Below, one piece after another: positions 8,564-16,943 of a stretch of 54,703 nucleotides of DNA. The stretch's first letter is position 1; each line of letters begins with the position of its first letter. The notes beneath the pieces are model-generated. The model saw only the letters and a program-made list of their open reading frames with translations. It was not told where the DNA came from and searched no databases. This stretch comes from Leptospira limi (GTDB lineage Bacteria; Spirochaetota; Leptospiria; Leptospirales; Leptospiraceae), in assembly GCF_026151395.1 (NCBI RefSeq), contig NZ_JAMQPV010000005.1, positions 1 to 54,703 on the forward strand, written 5' to 3'. A program made the position numbers and the translations under genes.

Positions 8564-10474
8564 ATGAAATATCTAAATCAATTATTCGCGCTGTTTCTTG
8601 TTAGTTTATTTATTACAGGCTGTAACAAACCCGATGATAGTAAAGAAATTTGGAAATGGGCAAGTATACTTCCGGGAAATGGGACAATTAACACTGAAAA
8701 TTCAGAATATAACGAAACTCAAATCATTGATTTAGCTATGAATTCGAATTTAGGAAATAATGGGTTTTACGGAAAATTTGTAGCGTCTGCAAACTATCCA
8801 ACAGGTATTACCGAAATTCCCATTAACGATTTAATACCTGAAATAATTCCAGGGAATTCTGGAATTCCCGAAACATCCAATCAAACACTTTTAGCAAATG
8901 GTGTAGTTGCTTTAAAGTCCATTTCTTTATTGCAACGAGCAAAAATCGAAGCAAATTTATTTACATTAGCACACTGCAAAGGATTTTTTGGAAAAGAATC
9001 ATGTAAAGGATTTAAAGCAGAACTAACTTTTGGAAAAGAAGCTCAGCAAGAAATTAATTATATTTCAAAAGCTGATACTATATCTATGGATAAAAATTCA
9101 AAGATATTAGGAAAGGCATATGCAAATGAATATAAATTAAAAAGTAATTCGCAAATTTCAGAACGTATCACTCCAATAGGTAATCTACCACTATTACCTA
9201 AATTTTTAATTGGCACCACTTCAGAAACAAATATTTATGCAAGAAAGAATACTACATTAGAACCCGGTAGTTATAAAAGTATTTTAGTCTCACCAGGAAT
9301 TCAGTTAAATCTTAGAGAAGGATATTATCAAATAAAATCCCTTTATTTAAACTATAAGTCATCTTTAATCTGCAATGGCACATGTGTAATTACAATAAAA
9401 GATGATTTAATTACGCTTCCAAATACCTTAATTACGGCAGCTTCTGGAGATTCTAAAGATCTGTTAATATATTCTCAGAATGCAGATTATCGATTATGGA
9501 TTTTTTCAAAGCCAGCTGTAATAATTGGAAATAAATCAAATCTCATTGCCAACATTTATTCGCCTTACGGAACAATCGTTGTAAATGATAGTACAAGCAT
9601 TAAAGGTACCTTAATTGGAAAAGACATTTCTATTGGTAAAAACGCAAAAGTGTACGACACATACATAGGGCAGAATCCTTCTGAACTAAGTTACGATACT
9701 TTAACTATACCCATTAACAGAATTTCCATAATAAACTCAACTGGACAAGAATACTCAATCCATAATGGTCAGAAGAGCATCATTTTTAACAAAGATTTTT
9801 CTAATAACATAGCCGAATCGATTGATTTCCCAAATACCAATATACCTGCTAGTTTAGCATCGAAAATAAGATTTTATATAAATGGAGAAGCTTATGTAAA
9901 CAATTCTTCACAGGAATATAAAGTAAAATTTATAACAGATGGAAATCAAAATTATTTTGATGCTATAGGCGAGATTAACATTAGCTCTGGAAAACTCACA
10001 GAGCTAAGAATACGGCCAAGTAATAATTTTTCGATGCTTAAAGTATTTGATACAGAATATCTTCTGACTCCTAAATTTGAAATCGAACAATTAAGGTACT
10101 TTGGGATAGATAAATTATCGTTAGTTGAAAGGTATGTAGGTGAAGATTCGAAACTTCTTATACAAAATTCTGATACCATAGTTGATGCAAATGTAATCGA
10201 TCTTTCATCGAATTACGAGACGATCGAAGGCCATCAGCTCATAACAACTATCGTAACCATAAAAACTAACGATATATTTTTAGATGAAGATGGAGGATTG
10301 ACCAGAGGAGATTCGATTAGCGTTAAATCACTAGGTGGTGAGGTTGGTGATGTGAAACTATTTAGTCCCCATACGGCAAGCTTTTCAGAGGGTGAGCGCT
10401 CTCTGGTTTTCTTAAGAACAATTAATGGAATTAAATACGTAACCTTTGGACCTTTAGGAAAAATTAAATTATGA
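8564..10474 (+). CDS. Large lipoprotein, first gene of the matrixin operon
   Basis: A protein of 636 residues with a clear lipoprotein signal ending FITGC (lipid Cys near residue 20). The middle (about 215-375) is rich in short beta-strand patterns such as SIKGTLIGKDISIGKNAKVY, suggesting a beta-helix or bactofilin-like fold. The C-terminal quarter has a compact beta domain with FLDEDGGLTRGDSISV. The family is not recognised. The stop overlaps the start of the metalloprotease gene (ATGA at 10471-10474), so the two are translationally coupled and probably act together at the cell surface or in the periplasm. The ATG is preceded by a purine-rich AAGAAG, and a perfect inverted repeat lies 33 bp upstream. 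Confidence 0.7.
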   Translation: MKYLNQLFALFLVSLFITGCNKPDDSKEIWKWASILPGNGTINTENSEYNETQIIDLAMNSNLGNNGFYGKFVASANYPTGITEIPINDLIPEIIPGNSGIPETSNQTLLANGVVALKSISLLQRAKIEANLFTLAHCKGFFGKESCKGFKAELTFGKEAQQEINYISKADTISMDKNSKILGKAYANEYKLKSNSQISERITPIGNLPLLPKFLIGTTSETNIYARKNTTLEPGSYKSILVSPGIQLNLREGYYQIKSLYLNYKSSLICNGTCVITIKDDLITLPNTLITAASGDSKDLLIYSQNADYRLWIFSKPAVIIGNKSNLIANIYSPYGTIVVNDSTSIKGTLIGKDISIGKNAKVYDTYIGQNPSELSYDTLTIPINRISIINSTGQEYSIHNGQKSIIFNKDFSNNIAESIDFPNTNIPASLASKIRFYINGEAYVNNSSQEYKVKFITDGNQNYFDAIGEINISSGKLTELRIRPSNNFSMLKVFDTEYLLTPKFEIEQLRYFGIDKLSLVERYVGEDSKLLIQNSDTIVDANVIDLSSNYETIEGHQLITTIVTIKTNDIFLDEDGGLTRGDSISVKSLGGEVGDVKLFSPHTASFSEGERSLVFLRTINGIKYVTFGPLGKIKL

Positions 10475-11250
10475 AATTGGGATTAACGAAATATAAAACT
10501 TTTCTCATTGTTAGTATATGTTTACTTATTTTTTTAACTACAAGTATATTTGCATATACTACCTTCTTTTTTCGGTGGAAAAGATTTGAAATTCAACCTT
10601 TAGTTGGTTTTCATCATAATCTTGAAATGTTTTTTTATGATTTAGAGAATCCTCCACATCGAATAGTTTCTGATGTATTATGGGCAACTTATGCGTCTTG
10701 GAACAATGAAGGAAACTCAAATCTCACTGTAGCAGATTTTGGCCAAACAAGTAATCGTACGTTAGCAAATGATAATCACAATACAGTTATTGCAACATTA
10801 GATTTAGATATTTTGCAATACTTGTTTTTTAGTCCAAATGCTATAGCAGCCGCGGTTCCATGGGGGAGAGTTCAGTCACTGGAAATTACCGATTGCGACA
10901 TTATGATTTTTCCTCGACCTTTTTTCATAGACCAAGTAAGTTATTCTAAGTTATCTCTACCAACTGCATTTAAACATGAAGTAGGCCATTGCGTAGGCTT
11001 ACTACATTCTTCAGAGAATCCAAACGAAAGTGACTCTAATTTAAAGAATGCGTTAATGTATTATTCACTTTATTACGGACAAGTAAAAACTCTCAATGCG
11101 GATGATACAGCTGGATTGCATAGTTTATATGGACAAAGAATTAATCTTAATGATTTATTATCAAATTTTTGCAGAGCCATTAATATTGATCCTGCAGATC
11201 CATGGTGTATAGTCGTTGCCTGTTTTGCTATAGGATATTGTCATTTATAA
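10471..11250 (+). CDS. Matrixin-type (M10) zinc metalloprotease, secreted or membrane-anchored
   Basis: A protein of 259 residues with one N-terminal hydrophobic segment (about residues 12-30) acting as signal or anchor. The catalytic motif HEVGHCVGLLHS matches HEXXHXXGXXH of metzincins, giving three zinc His and the catalytic Glu. About 25 residues later ALMYYSLYYG supplies the Met-turn, and LNADDTAGLHSLYG is the usual end of a matrixin domain. The short Cys-containing tail is not recognised. The start overlaps the upstream lipoprotein stop by 4 bp. Predicted role: cutting a protein substrate outside the cytoplasm, possibly with or on the upstream lipoprotein. The substrate is unknown. Confidence 0.85.
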   Translation: MKLGLTKYKTFLIVSICLLIFLTTSIFAYTTFFFRWKRFEIQPLVGFHHNLEMFFYDLENPPHRIVSDVLWATYASWNNEGNSNLTVADFGQTSNRTLANDNHNTVIATLDLDILQYLFFSPNAIAAAVPWGRVQSLEITDCDIMIFPRPFFIDQVSYSKLSLPTAFKHEVGHCVGLLHSSENPNESDSNLKNALMYYSLYYGQVKTLNADDTAGLHSLYGQRINLNDLLSNFCRAINIDPADPWCIVVACFAIGYCHL

Positions 11251-11260
11251 AGGTGTTCAA

Positions 11261-11572
11261 ATGAAAAAAATAATTCTTATATTAGTTATTGCATTCGCTA
11301 ATCTAAATGCAGACGATTCTTGCGTCGTAAATGCAAATGCTACCTGTATCGATTTTAGTAAAAATTATCCTACATCAAATGCGAAAGATTATTGCATTAA
11401 AATGTCCGGAGGTGATTACCGATCTAAAATTTGTCCTATAGGCGGAGTCATTTTTCGCTGTAACTTGACCAACGGCAATAGGGAACTCAATATAAATTTT
11501 TATTCAGAACGCTGGAATGTTTCTATGAGTTCATCGCAATGCTATCGCCTTCAAAGTTTAATAGCGAAATGA
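11261..11572 (+). CDS. Small secreted Cys-rich protein
   Basis: A protein of 103 residues. The first 17 form a signal peptide (hydrophobic core ending FANLNA), so it is probably exported. The mature part has six Cys residues (for example CVVNANATCID and CYRLQ), suggesting disulfide bonds. A good Shine-Dalgarno sequence (AAAGGTG) lies 6 bp before the ATG. It follows the metalloprotease gene by 10 bp and belongs to the same operon. No family is recognised; it might be a substrate, inhibitor or partner of the protease. Confidence 0.65.
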   Translation: MKKIILILVIAFANLNADDSCVVNANATCIDFSKNYPTSNAKDYCIKMSGGDYRSKICPIGGVIFRCNLTNGNRELNINFYSERWNVSMSSSQCYRLQSLIAK

Positions 11573-11595
11573 GAATATTGATTAAATAAAGCTTT

Positions 11596-12045
11596 ATGAA
11601 ATTTTTTTTATTACTTACAATCAATGGTTTTTTGTTGTTTGGTTGTAACATGATTCGATCAAATGAAATGGAAGATAAAAAAAATTCATACATTACTTTA
11701 TATTTATTAGGGGGAGGGTGCTGCTATACACCTAATAGTCTTCCAAAATCCGGTCGCCCCGAGTTTATCGGTGATTGGAAAAACGTGAATTATACAGATG
11801 CCTGTAACCAAACTACTATAAATTACATTTTTGATGATACAATAGTTTCGCTTTATAAAATGCATCAGGTTAAAGATAATTGCAATACAATTAATCAGTA
11901 TAATCTACAATTACAATGGAAAGTTGAAAGTAGTTTGTTTTGTCAAAAAGTTTGGCTAAATGAACTCTCACCTTGGAATTGTTACTCATATAATTTGAAC
12001 TCTTCAACTTTTGGATTGGATAATGTCAATTATTTGAAACAATAG
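11596..12045 (+). CDS. Small lipoprotein, last gene of the matrixin operon
   Basis: A protein of 149 residues with a lipoprotein signal ending LLFGC (lipid Cys near residue 17). The mature part is rich in Asn, Tyr and Cys, and LGGGCCYTPNSLP is notable. A lipocalin-like or beta-sandwich fold is possible from the alternating pattern, but no family is recognised. It begins 23 bp after the previous gene, on the same strand, and probably ends the operon. Confidence 0.6.
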   Translation: MKFFLLLTINGFLLFGCNMIRSNEMEDKKNSYITLYLLGGGCCYTPNSLPKSGRPEFIGDWKNVNYTDACNQTTINYIFDDTIVSLYKMHQVKDNCNTINQYNLQLQWKVESSLFCQKVWLNELSPWNCYSYNLNSSTFGLDNVNYLKQ

Positions 12046-12551
12046 CATAAAATTAAATTCTTAATTAAGCGAATAACTTACCTAGTTATCTATGAATTAG
12101 GTATGTAAACACCAATCATTCTGGAAGTATGCAGACAAAGACTTCTCAAAGGCCTTACTTTTCCTAATTGCGCTCAAACCTTTTGGACTATACCAGTGAA
12201 ACAATTGATCAATAACCTAAAATATTTCGTAACCAAGAAAAAATCCTTGTACTTTTTCACATTCCATTGTTTCCTTGAATTGTCTTAGGTGAAGATCCAA
12301 AAAGACGCGATTCCCCCTCGAGTTTGCCCTCCTGGGGGACTTTTTTCCCTCCCCAGAAATCTCATAAATTATGTCTCATTGTAGTTGACAAAATCTGACG
12401 TTTGGATTTAGGTTTTACTGTCCGGTAATAGGCATTTGTCGGATGAGGTAGGCAAAGACCTCGGATCACTTCACCTAACTTGATCCCCCGCCACAAAAAG
12501 AATATTAAATGGTTTGGCCGAAGGCGTGTCTAGGCAAACCGAAGGGACAAT
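12046..12551. other. Intergenic region between matrixin operon and HTH gene
   Basis: It holds a candidate terminator at 12312-12346 and, at about 12384, a TTGACA that could be a -35 box. Just before the HTH gene, GGTTTG and CAAACC flank a short hairpin directly 5' of the ribosome binding site (GAAGGGAC). Nothing else is visible. Confidence 0.4.
12312..12346 (+). terminator. Rho-independent terminator
   Basis: TCCCCC (12312-12317) pairs with GGGGGA (12334-12339) and is followed by C then six T (12341-12346). It sits 267 bp past the last gene of the matrixin operon on the same strand and 200 bp before the HTH gene. Confidence 0.65.
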
Positions 12552-13082
12552 ATGAGACAAGGAATTTGGATCCCTGCTCGGATAGAGAGTAGGAGGGACC
12601 TTTCCATTGCTGAGAAGGTAATTCTTTCTGAAATTGAAAGTTTTACTTCGAGTGGAAAGTGTTTTGCATCAAACGAACATTTTGCGAATCTTCTGGGTTT
12701 GAAACCAGATACAGTTTCGCGTATGATTTCCAGACTGAAAAAACGCGGTTTTGTAGTTCAAACAGGTTTTGATGGCCGAAGACGCTTCTTATCCTTGGGG
12801 TCTGCTTTGGATGAAAATACGAAGCTAACAGAAGAGACGACTGTCCATTCACAAGCCAGCGTAATGGTTTTTTCCTCTCCAGCCTTGGATGAAACAACAT
12901 CTCCTCGACAGAAGAATTCAATGACTAGTACAAAAGATCTGTACAATGGTATGTTAAACAAATTTCCAGAAGCTACGAGAAAGGCCATAGAACGTGTATT
13001 ATTTGAAGGAGAGGTCCCAACTTCGAAGCACTTGGCAAGGATTGTGAATTCGATTACGGCCATGGTTGTGGAGGATGGGTGA
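12552..13082 (+). CDS. Helix-turn-helix protein of replicon type (GIWIP family, copy 1)
   Basis: A protein of 176 residues. After the start MRQGIWIP comes a winged-HTH domain: LSIAEKVILSEI, then FASNEHFANLLGLKPDTVSRMISRLKKRG (recognition helix about residues 50-70), then a beta wing RRRFLSL. The C-terminal 90 residues are polar and variable. A clear paralogue lies at 38672-39226 on the opposite strand and shares GIWIP, LS.AEK, CFASN..FA.LLG.KPDT.SRMIS.L and GRRR. Such HTH proteins commonly sit near plasmid or phage replication genes, and a Rep gene lies 2 kb away. A good Shine-Dalgarno sequence (GAAGGGAC) decides the start. DNA target and role are unknown. Confidence 0.75.
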   Translation: MRQGIWIPARIESRRDLSIAEKVILSEIESFTSSGKCFASNEHFANLLGLKPDTVSRMISRLKKRGFVVQTGFDGRRRFLSLGSALDENTKLTEETTVHSQASVMVFSSPALDETTSPRQKNSMTSTKDLYNGMLNKFPEATRKAIERVLFEGEVPTSKHLARIVNSITAMVVEDG

Positions 13083-13090
13083 GTGTAGTT

Positions 13091-13154
13091 ATACATTTCC
13101 ATCTAGTTTCGGCTGAAAGTTTATTTGTAGAATTTCAAAAATATGGAAATGTAT
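13091..13154. promoter_or_regulatory. 12-bp perfect inverted repeat upstream of hipBA
   Basis: ATACATTTCCAT (13091-13102) and ATGGAAATGTAT (13143-13154) are exact complements, 40 bp apart. A partial third copy, AATGTATCATG, overlaps the hipB start at 13224. HipB proteins bind spaced inverted operators, so these are good operator candidates. The first half begins only 8 bp after the HTH gene stop, so a terminator role is an alternative. Confidence 0.5.
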
Positions 13155-13198
13155 CAGATTTGACTAATAAAATGGTCGTAATCATATTTAATGAGTAG

Positions 13199-13204
13199 TA
13201 TAAT
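13199..13204 (+). promoter_or_regulatory. Candidate -10 box for hipBA
   Basis: A perfect TATAAT lies 28 bp upstream of the hipB ATG. No good -35 box is found at 16-18 bp (a TTGACT at 13160-13165 is too far), so the promoter may need an activator or another element. Confidence 0.35.
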
Positions 13205-13231
13205 AGTCAATAAATCGGAATTGAATGTATC

Positions 13232-13564
13232 ATGAAAATCACAAGAACCTATTCTCGTTTGGCAAAAGAAGCCGGTGCACTTCTCGGAAAGGAAATCCAA
13301 CTGGCACGAAAAGAAAAGGCCTGGTCGGAACAAACACTTGCCGAACGAATTGGAATCTCTCGGACTACTTTACAAAAAATTGAATCAGGAGATATGACAG
13401 TGGCAATTGGATTGACATTGGAAGCGGCCGTCATCCTTGGGATACCACTCTTTGCCACTGAGAGTCCTTCCTTATCACAATCCATTCAAACTGCGTCAGG
13501 CAAATTGACACTGATGCCAAAACGCATTCGAACCAAAACTAAGAAGGTGAAAGATGACTTCTAA
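13232..13564 (+). CDS. hipB: HipB-type antitoxin (HTH_XRE)
   Basis: A protein of 110 residues. Residues about 15-75 form a Cro/C1-type HTH: EIQLARKEKAWSEQTLAERI, then GISRTTLQKIESG, the classic recognition helix. The basic C-terminus (KRIRTKTKKVK) may contact HipA or DNA. It overlaps the kinase gene by 11 bp in the usual antitoxin-first order. Predicted role: binding and neutralising the HipA kinase and repressing its own promoter through the inverted repeats upstream. No strong Shine-Dalgarno sequence is visible before the ATG. Confidence 0.85.
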   Translation: MKITRTYSRLAKEAGALLGKEIQLARKEKAWSEQTLAERIGISRTTLQKIESGDMTVAIGLTLEAAVILGIPLFATESPSLSQSIQTASGKLTLMPKRIRTKTKKVKDDF

Positions 13565-14807
13565 AGAGGCTTATGTTTGGATTTGGTTGGATGGGAAAGT
13601 GGATCCCATTGTTTGTGGAAGGATCGAAGAAGAAAATGGTTACTACTATTTCAATTATGGTAGAAGTTATTTAGAGAAAGCAAAAGACAATGCGAATCTA
13701 TATTCAATCTTTGAACCCGAATTACCACTCATAGAGGGTAGACTTCCCTTATTAAACAATCTTAAGATGCCAAATGCCATTCGAGATGCATCTCCAGATG
13801 CATGGGGAAGGCGAGTGATCCTAAACAAAGTATCTGGTTCAAAAGCAAAAGACACGGGTGATCTAAGTGAATTGTTATATCTTTTAGAATCAGGATCCGA
13901 TCGCATCGGTGCACTTGACTTTCAAGAATCACCGACACAATACGTGCCAAGAAAACCTACAAATATTTCCTTAGAAGAACTGTTAGCTTCATCAGAAAAG
14001 GTAGAAAAAGGAATTCCATTGAATCAGGAGTTAGACTTTGCACTCCTCCATGGAACATCCATCGGTGGTGCGAGACCCAAAGCATTGGTAGAAGAAAAAG
14101 AAACTAAGTATGTTGCTAAGTTTGCCTCGACTGCTGACTATTATCATGTTGTGAAAGCTGAGTACATTGCTATGCGCCTGGCTAAGCTAGTTGGAATTGA
14201 TGTCGCCGATGTTAAACTTACAAAAGCAGCTAAAAAGGATGTTCTTCTCATCAAACGATTTGATCGTATCCGAAAGAAAGATGGATGGACGAGGAAACGA
14301 ATTGTATCTGCTCTCACGCTTATTGGACTTGATGAGATGTTAGCGCGTTATGCCAGTTATGAAACACTATGTGAAATCATCCGGCACCGATTTGTTTCTC
14401 CCAAGGAAACATTAGAAGAACTTTTCAAAAGATTGGTTTTCAATGTTCTTTCCGGGAATACTGACGACCATGCAAGAAACCATGCTGCCTTTTGGAATGG
14501 CAATACACTCAGTTTGACACCAGCCTACGATATTTGCCCGCAAGCAAGATCGGGTAACGAAGCAACACAGGCCATGCTCATCATTGGAGAAGATAGAAGG
14601 AGCCAAATTCAATTATGTTTACAAGCGAGAAATCAGTTCCTTCTTTCGAAACTAAAAGCGACTGAGATTATAAAACACCAAATACGCACGATCGAAAAAA
14701 AATGGAAAACGGTTTGTGAGGAAGCAGAGCTAAGCCAAGTCGATCGAAACCTACTTTGGAAACGGCAATTTCTAAATCCGTTTTCACTGGAAGGAGTGAA
14801 ATTTTAG
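13554..14807 (+). CDS. hipA: HipA-family Ser/Thr kinase toxin
   Basis: A protein of 417 residues, close to the usual HipA length. The N-terminal subdomain contains the family pattern MPNAIRDASPDAWGRR. Kinase motifs follow: SIGGARPKALV (P-loop), VLLIKRFDR (ATP-site Lys and strand), FNVLSGNTDDHARNHAAFW (catalytic Asp and Asn) and LTPAYDICP (metal-binding Asp, DFG equivalent). All key residues are present, so the enzyme should be active. Known HipA kinases phosphorylate aminoacyl-tRNA synthetases or similar targets and cause growth arrest; the target here is unknown. The start codon lies inside hipB (11-bp overlap), with AGAAGGTG as the ribosome binding site. Confidence 0.9.
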   Translation: MTSKEAYVWIWLDGKVDPIVCGRIEEENGYYYFNYGRSYLEKAKDNANLYSIFEPELPLIEGRLPLLNNLKMPNAIRDASPDAWGRRVILNKVSGSKAKDTGDLSELLYLLESGSDRIGALDFQESPTQYVPRKPTNISLEELLASSEKVEKGIPLNQELDFALLHGTSIGGARPKALVEEKETKYVAKFASTADYYHVVKAEYIAMRLAKLVGIDVADVKLTKAAKKDVLLIKRFDRIRKKDGWTRKRIVSALTLIGLDEMLARYASYETLCEIIRHRFVSPKETLEELFKRLVFNVLSGNTDDHARNHAAFWNGNTLSLTPAYDICPQARSGNEATQAMLIIGEDRRSQIQLCLQARNQFLLSKLKATEIIKHQIRTIEKKWKTVCEEAELSQVDRNLLWKRQFLNPFSLEGVKF

Positions 14808-15009
14808 CCTTCCTATAACTTTGAGAATCTTTAAACTTAAATCTTAAGTTGCCATTCCTATAAATATTTATATTGGTTATACTAACTAAATGAATCTCTT
14901 ATCTATATTTACTTCAAATAATTTCAAATTTAGAAATTAGAATATTGATTTAGAATCGTACAGCATTTTCAGCACCTAATATCGATTAGGAAGTAAAATC
15001 CATCTCTAA

Positions 15010-15061
15010 AATTCGACAAAAACGACTCGTTAACTGTCGAATTTGTCGAAATTGTCGAATT
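15010..15061. repeat. Iteron-like TGTCGAAWT repeats downstream of rep
   Basis: Three tandem 9-bp units lie at 15035-15061: TGTCGAATT, TGTCGAAAT and TGTCGAATT. An exact inverted copy, AATTCGACA, is at 15010-15018. The last unit ends 26 bp from the end of the rep gene. Iterons near rep genes often mark an origin or Rep-binding control site; a convergent terminator for rep is the alternative. The rest of 14808-15086 shows nothing. Confidence 0.55.
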
Positions 15062-15086
15062 TTTACACCAAATACAGCAAAGGGAT

Positions 15087-16073
15087 TCAGTTCACAGGTA
15101 TTGAATTTCTAGGGGTGCTGCATTGGTTCCAAACGATTTGATCATGGGAATTCGTGTCTGAAACAGGAATGTTACTGAGAATCGGTTCTTTCGTTTGGTA
15201 CGGGTTAGAACTTTTCTTTTTTTTCTTTTGTTCCTTTGGGAAACTGAATGTTTCAAAAGGAGGAATAAACGTTCTTAAATAATAAGGCATAGACTTTCGT
15301 TTATGGATCCAGTGCAACATGCAAATGACGCGATGGAATAATTCAGAATTGAGTTCTGTTTCAGGGAATCTGCGATAAATCCTCTTCATGAGGCGTTTGC
15401 TCATTTTGTGGTTTGGTTCGGATACAAATCCAAAGGAAGACAAATCCCAATCTAGTTTATCCAGTTCTTGCCCATGTTCAGTTGATTCTTCTCGTCCGCA
15501 GTATCCAAAGTATGCGACACCATCTCCTTTTATTTTCTCCATCCATAGCTTATTTGGCTTCCTTTTAGGACCATTTTTTTTAGGCCGATTGAACAATGAT
15601 TTTGCTAATTCTTCTCTTAGTATCCTTTTAAAGTTTCTCACTTCTCCTTTCGGGATTAAAACATAACCATGGAGGTGAGGATTGTATTGCCCATCGATTC
15701 CATTGCCTTCAAAGGTCATGATTGGTATTTCTAATCCTTTCATTTTATATCTGTAGATTTTTGAATTCATATAATATAAGGTTCTATCAAGAGCCACTTT
15801 TAATTCCTTCATATCCGCTACTTTATCACCTCTCGTTAATGTGAATGCATATCCCATGTATCCTATCTTACTATATACCTCATGGTTTTTCTTATTGTAA
15901 TTCTTAAGACAATTCCAAGTGACTCTGCTCGTAACTCGTTTAACATGTCTTATGTTCATCGATTCTTTTCCGTACTCTCTTTGAAGTTTACCCCATCTTC
16001 CTTCACAGATATTGACTATCCTGTTCCTCTTAAACCTTTCTTCCGCTAATTCCTGTAGACATAGCTCGACCAT
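15087..16073 (-). CDS. rep: HUH-type rolling-circle replication initiator
   Basis: A protein of 328 residues. The motifs of the Rep superfamily appear in order: YAFTLTRGDK (motif I, about residues 76-85), GQYNPHLHGYVLIP (motif II, the HUH metal site, about 128-141) and GVAYFGYCGREE (motif III region with Tyr, about 192-203). Such proteins nick the plus strand at an origin hairpin, stay covalently attached through Tyr and start rolling-circle replication. The basic C-terminal third (KRLMKRIYRRF, EQKKKKKSSN) may bind DNA. GGGAGG stands 6 bp before the ATG. Iteron-like repeats lie just past the stop and inverted repeats lie upstream. A transposase of the HUH class is less likely because of its size and surroundings. 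Confidence 0.8.
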   Translation of the reverse strand: MVELCLQELAEERFKRNRIVNICEGRWGKLQREYGKESMNIRHVKRVTSRVTWNCLKNYNKKNHEVYSKIGYMGYAFTLTRGDKVADMKELKVALDRTLYYMNSKIYRYKMKGLEIPIMTFEGNGIDGQYNPHLHGYVLIPKGEVRNFKRILREELAKSLFNRPKKNGPKRKPNKLWMEKIKGDGVAYFGYCGREESTEHGQELDKLDWDLSSFGFVSEPNHKMSKRLMKRIYRRFPETELNSELFHRVICMLHWIHKRKSMPYYLRTFIPPFETFSFPKEQKKKKKSSNPYQTKEPILSNIPVSDTNSHDQIVWNQCSTPRNSIPVN

Positions 16074-16217
16074 ATACGGCCCTCCCGCTTTAAAAATTTC
16101 GAAAGTCCGACAAAAGCTCCTGGAGGATTATAAGTCATCGCACTTTCTGGGGTTTTCAAAAGGAGGGCTTTTAGGTCGCCAAGTGATCACCTTGACTAAA
16201 TTCTATAAAAAAATCGA

Positions 16218-16235
16218 ATATCGGAGAACCGATAT
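16218..16235. repeat. Hairpin ATATCGG-agaa-CCGATAT upstream of rep
   Basis: A perfect 7-bp inverted repeat with a 4-base loop lies 145 bp upstream of the rep start. Its first 12 bases (ATATCGGAGAAC) recur at 16990-17001, on the far side of the small HTH gene. This is a candidate Rep or HTH operator, or part of an origin. Confidence 0.45.
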
Positions 16236-16430
16236 CGCATATTTTTGGAATTTTTTTCATTTTTGCTGTACGAAAAATTATTTTAGAATCTCAAATTATT
16301 AACTTCATAAAACGGGGTCTTAAAAATGTGGTAATTGATATTATTATAATAAACTTATGTAATTTGATTCCATACTGCTGCATTTGATGCATTTAGTATT
16401 GGATTTTGTCAGATGGATTTTTTTATTTCC

Positions 16431-16464
16431 GGGGTTCTTCCGAGTATATACTCGGAGAAACCCC
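16431..16464. repeat. Long near-perfect inverted repeat, candidate origin hairpin
   Basis: GGGGTTCTTCCGAGTA and TACTCGGAGAAACCCC fold on a central TA, with only one mismatch and one wobble pair. The inner CGAGTATATACTCG (16441-16454) is perfect. It lies between rep and the small HTH gene. No T-run follows on either strand, so it is not a normal terminator. Rolling-circle origins carry such hairpins, and this is the strongest one near the Rep gene. Confidence 0.5.
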
Positions 16465-16556
16465 CACTTACACTAACGCATATTTTGTGCTGCAATTGCT
16501 GCAACTACAATAGATCTCCTGAAAAGGTATCAGGGAATCTGAAAGAGAAGATCTCT

Positions 16557-16943
16557 CTAAGTGATAGGATCCTTAATTTCTTCAACATTTTCTGAAGTGG
16601 AGGTCTTCTCTTCGTTTTCTGCTTGAGGTAGAATCGCTTGCAAACGAATGAATTTTTGCCTCTCCAACTTAACCTCTTCAAGAGCCTTTTTGAATTTCGG
16701 ATCATTTTTAGACCATTGTGTAATGATCGTATGATTCATTCCCAATGCTTTTGCTGCCCTTCGGTAACTGCGACCTTCTTTGATATAGACCAAAGCGGTT
16801 TGTTTTTCGGCAGCAAGGCCGGGGTAGCGGTTCTCGATAATATCTCTTCTCTTCAGCAATTCTTGCGTGAAAATCATCAATGCAAATTGATATTGCTCCG
16901 AGGATATATTGTATTGTTGTTTGCTAAGTATTTGGTTTTCCAA
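16557..16943 (-). CDS. Small HTH protein (transposase or terminase-small-subunit-like)
   Basis: A protein of 128 residues. The central part GRSYRRAAKALGMNHTIITQWSKN is a Psq/HTH_7-type helix-turn-helix, followed by a charged helix (FKKALEEVKLERQKFIRLQ) and an acidic tail. Similar small proteins occur as phage terminase small subunits or as the first ORF of two-ORF insertion sequences. Here no partner follows. The start is TTG, chosen because AAGGAG stands 7 bp upstream. The repeat ATATCGGAGAAC lies on both sides of the gene. The function is not known. Confidence 0.6.
   Translation of the reverse strand: MENQILSKQQYNISSEQYQFALMIFTQELLKRRDIIENRYPGLAAEKQTALVYIKEGRSYRRAAKALGMNHTIITQWSKNDPKFKKALEEVKLERQKFIRLQAILPQAENEEKTSTSENVEEIKDPIT

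Larger units (their letters stand above)
16074..16556. other. Intergenic region between rep and small HTH gene
   Basis: It contains the hairpin at 16218-16235 and the long inverted repeat at 16431-16464. Short open frames here are low-complexity and lack ribosome sites. The region could hold the rep promoter and the origin. Confidence 0.4.

Noticed and set aside
15087..16073. The Rep gene as the missing integron integrase
   Set aside because: It has HUH and Rep motifs (HLHGYVLIP, TLTRGDK) and lacks the R..H..R..Y pattern of tyrosine recombinases.
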